Assembly (NCBI GenBank): GCA_963828385.1
Contig: CAWHEF010000002.1
Coordinates: forward strand, 2,790,001 to 2,854,000
Direction of reading: 5' to 3'
Source: Bog-756 sp963828385
GTDB taxonomy: Bacteria > Actinomycetota > Acidimicrobiia > Acidimicrobiales > RAAP-2
DNA: 64,000 nucleotides
Position 1 is the stretch's first letter. Each line of letters starts with the position of its first letter. Shown one piece after another: positions 62,670-64,000 of the stretch. The translations under genes and the position numbers were made by a program. Below the pieces are notes generated by a model. It saw only the letters and a program-made list of their open reading frames with translations. It was not told where the DNA came from and made no database searches.

Positions 62670-63701
62670 TCAGCGCCGGCGCATCGCCCTCTGCGCTCCC
62701 TCCGCCCGGCCGGATAGCGGGTCCCCCTCCCCGGTGTCTCCGGGAGCTTCGTCGGCGAACGTGACGCGGATCTGCTCGTCGGGATGACTCTTCAACTGGG
62801 TGGCCAGCCCGGTGAGGACACGCCGGTCGGCCCCGGTCAGTGGATCGCGCAGTCCCCTGGGCCACAGACGGTGGAGCAGGACGACGTTGAGCTCGGCGGC
62901 GTACATGGTCAACTGGGCCCACAGGTAGACCCAGGCGAGGAGCCCGAGAACGATGGCGAAGAACCCGTAGATCTGGCTGGAATGGCGAAGCGAGTGATCG
63001 ACGAGCACACCGCCCACGTACTGGAGGACCGTCCATCCGACTCCACCGAGTGCAGCACCCGGCCACAAACACCTCCATGAGACGCTCCCCGGCGTCAGCA
63101 GTCGGAACATCACCCCGTAGATCCCGATGTTGACGAGCAGTGTCACGATGGCGGCACCGAGCACTTCGAGCCCACCGCGATTGCCCACGGTCACCACACC
63201 AGTCAACGCCGTGGTCACCAGGAGGAAGAGACCGCCCACCGAGATTACGGCGAGATAGCGGCCCAGCCGGGCCAGGAAACCAGGTCGGTCGACGATTGGG
63301 ACGTACCAGATCTGCGCCATTGCATGCATGCCTGATTGGACGATCCCCTGCGAGCCCCAGATGAGCCCGAGGATGCCGACGACCAGGCCGATGCCCGCCC
63401 GGTCATGGAGCGAATGGATGTTGCTACCAAGGTGCGACCCGATGACGGGGAACTGCGACAGTGCCGAGTGCTCGATCCTCTTCACCGCCGCCGTGTCGCC
63501 GCCGGTGATCAGACCGACCAAGGTGACCAGCAGCAAGAGCAACGGGAAGATGGAGAGAAATCCGTAGTAGGCCCAGAGCGATGCCAGCATGCCGCCGCGG
63601 TCGTCTCCGAATTTCTTGTTCACGCCGAACACGAGGCCGATGGAGGCCGAACGGCGCTGGACCAGGTCGACCCGCTCAAGTAGTCGATTCAGCTTGGTCA
63701 T
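62670..63701 (-). CDS. YihY/BrkB-family membrane protein
   Basis: The 343-residue protein has about six membrane helices and the family features LASLWAYYGFLSIFPLLLLL, IGLVVGILGLIWGSQGIVQS and GGVGWTVLQYVGGVLVDHS. The C-terminal 60 residues are hydrophilic. Earlier called ribonuclease BN, the family has no settled function. It is 62 bp upstream of the O-methyltransferase gene on the same strand. Confidence 0.9.
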   Translation of the reverse strand: MTKLNRLLERVDLVQRRSASIGLVFGVNKKFGDDRGGMLASLWAYYGFLSIFPLLLLLVTLVGLITGGDTAAVKRIEHSALSQFPVIGSHLGSNIHSLHDRAGIGLVVGILGLIWGSQGIVQSGMHAMAQIWYVPIVDRPGFLARLGRYLAVISVGGLFLLVTTALTGVVTVGNRGGLEVLGAAIVTLLVNIGIYGVMFRLLTPGSVSWRCLWPGAALGGVGWTVLQYVGGVLVDHSLRHSSQIYGFFAIVLGLLAWVYLWAQLTMYAAELNVVLLHRLWPRGLRDPLTGADRRVLTGLATQLKSHPDEQIRVTFADEAPGDTGEGDPLSGRAEGAQRAMRRR

Positions 63702-63944
63702 GCGTCAACGCTCCCTCATCAAGGTGACAGGCATGCCCTGGTCGCCTACCAGATCCGTCGAGTCATTCTGCTACTCCCTGGCACCCTCGTAGTGGTCCGG
63801 CGTTCGCCCTGTCCTCCTGACGCCGATCCAAATCGAAGGTCCCTGGCGGCAAGCGTTTGACCACCGCTGGGCGGGGTATGAAGACTCGGCCGGGGACCTC
63901 CCGGTGCAGGATCAGCCTTGCTCAGAGACCGGAGGTGCAATTGC

Positions 63945-64000
63945 ATGGCGGCACGTAGGAATACTGCCAATTCTGCGGGTGGCGGACCGAGGAAGAGTCG
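63945..64000 (+). CDS. Start of an unidentified gene, cut by the window edge
   Basis: ATG 63945 follows a good ribosome binding site (GGAGGT, eight bases upstream) and reads MAARRNTANSAGGGPRKS before the window ends. Too little is seen to name it. Confidence 0.55.
   Translation, partial: MAARRNTANSAGGGPRKS

Overview
The window looks like a chromosomal piece from a high-GC Gram-positive bacterium of the Actinomycetota. An Acidimicrobiia-like lineage is my best guess (inference). Supporting signs are the actinobacterial order tRNA-Trp–secE–nusG–rplK–rplA–rplJ–rplL–rpoB–rpoC–rpsL–rpsG–fusA, an actinobacterial-type RNA polymerase beta subunit with a TTG start, many GTG/TTG starts, two F420-type luciferase-like oxidoreductases, an MptB-like GT-C mannosyltransferase, and no sign of plasmid or phage genes. 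Roughly thirty conserved genes or gene segments carry one-base frameshifts. Most are single extra bases, and the corrected lengths match the family lengths, so I read them as consensus errors of the assembly rather than pseudogenes.

Region by region. 1–14.4 kb (minus strand): the transcription/translation core, fusA (partial), rpsG, rpsL, rpoC, rpoB, rplL, rplJ with an L10 leader, rplA, rplK, nusG, secE, tRNA-Trp, rpmG. 14.5–20.9 kb: tRNA-Met, tRNA-Thr, a GNAT acetyltransferase, an MptB-like membrane mannosyltransferase, tRNA-Tyr, a YajQ protein, a GtrA protein, a GH1 beta-glucosidase and a TesB thioesterase. 20.9–34 kb: citrate synthase, an exported protein of unknown function, a UDP-sulfoquinovose synthase (SQD1/SqdB type), RmuC, a type II NADH dehydrogenase with an odd acidic repeat tail, asd–lysC, two cyclophilins, an S51 peptidase and an HSL-type esterase.

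34–42.2 kb is the metabolic highlight. It carries 3-hydroxybutyryl-CoA dehydrogenase, an ethylmalonyl-CoA-mutase-type B12 mutase (MeaA/Ecm), a propionyl-CoA carboxylase beta subunit with a coupled small ORF, ethylmalonyl/methylmalonyl-CoA epimerase, crotonyl-CoA carboxylase/reductase and an acetyl-CoA acetyltransferase. Together these are most of the front half of the ethylmalonyl-CoA pathway, which assimilates acetyl-CoA without isocitrate lyase. The flanking TesB thioesterase and citrate synthase fit a C2/fatty-acid/polyhydroxybutyrate-linked metabolism.

42.2–47.5 kb: a methyltransferase, a DUF433/DUF5615-like toxin–antitoxin pair, a SixA-like phosphatase, recR–dnaX, the small SRP RNA, tRNA-Ser(GGA) and tadA. 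48–55.4 kb: two translationally coupled groups around F420-type oxidoreductases, two PH-domain membrane proteins, an ArsC-like protein and a nucleosidase. 55.5–64 kb: an NRDE-family protein, tRNA-Ser(CGA), an ABC exporter with a divergent TetR regulator, then a stress-flavoured set (LuxR-type response regulator, CsbD, a 54-residue membrane protein, a secreted beta-helix protein, an O-methyltransferase, a YihY membrane protein) and the start of an unidentified gene at the right edge.
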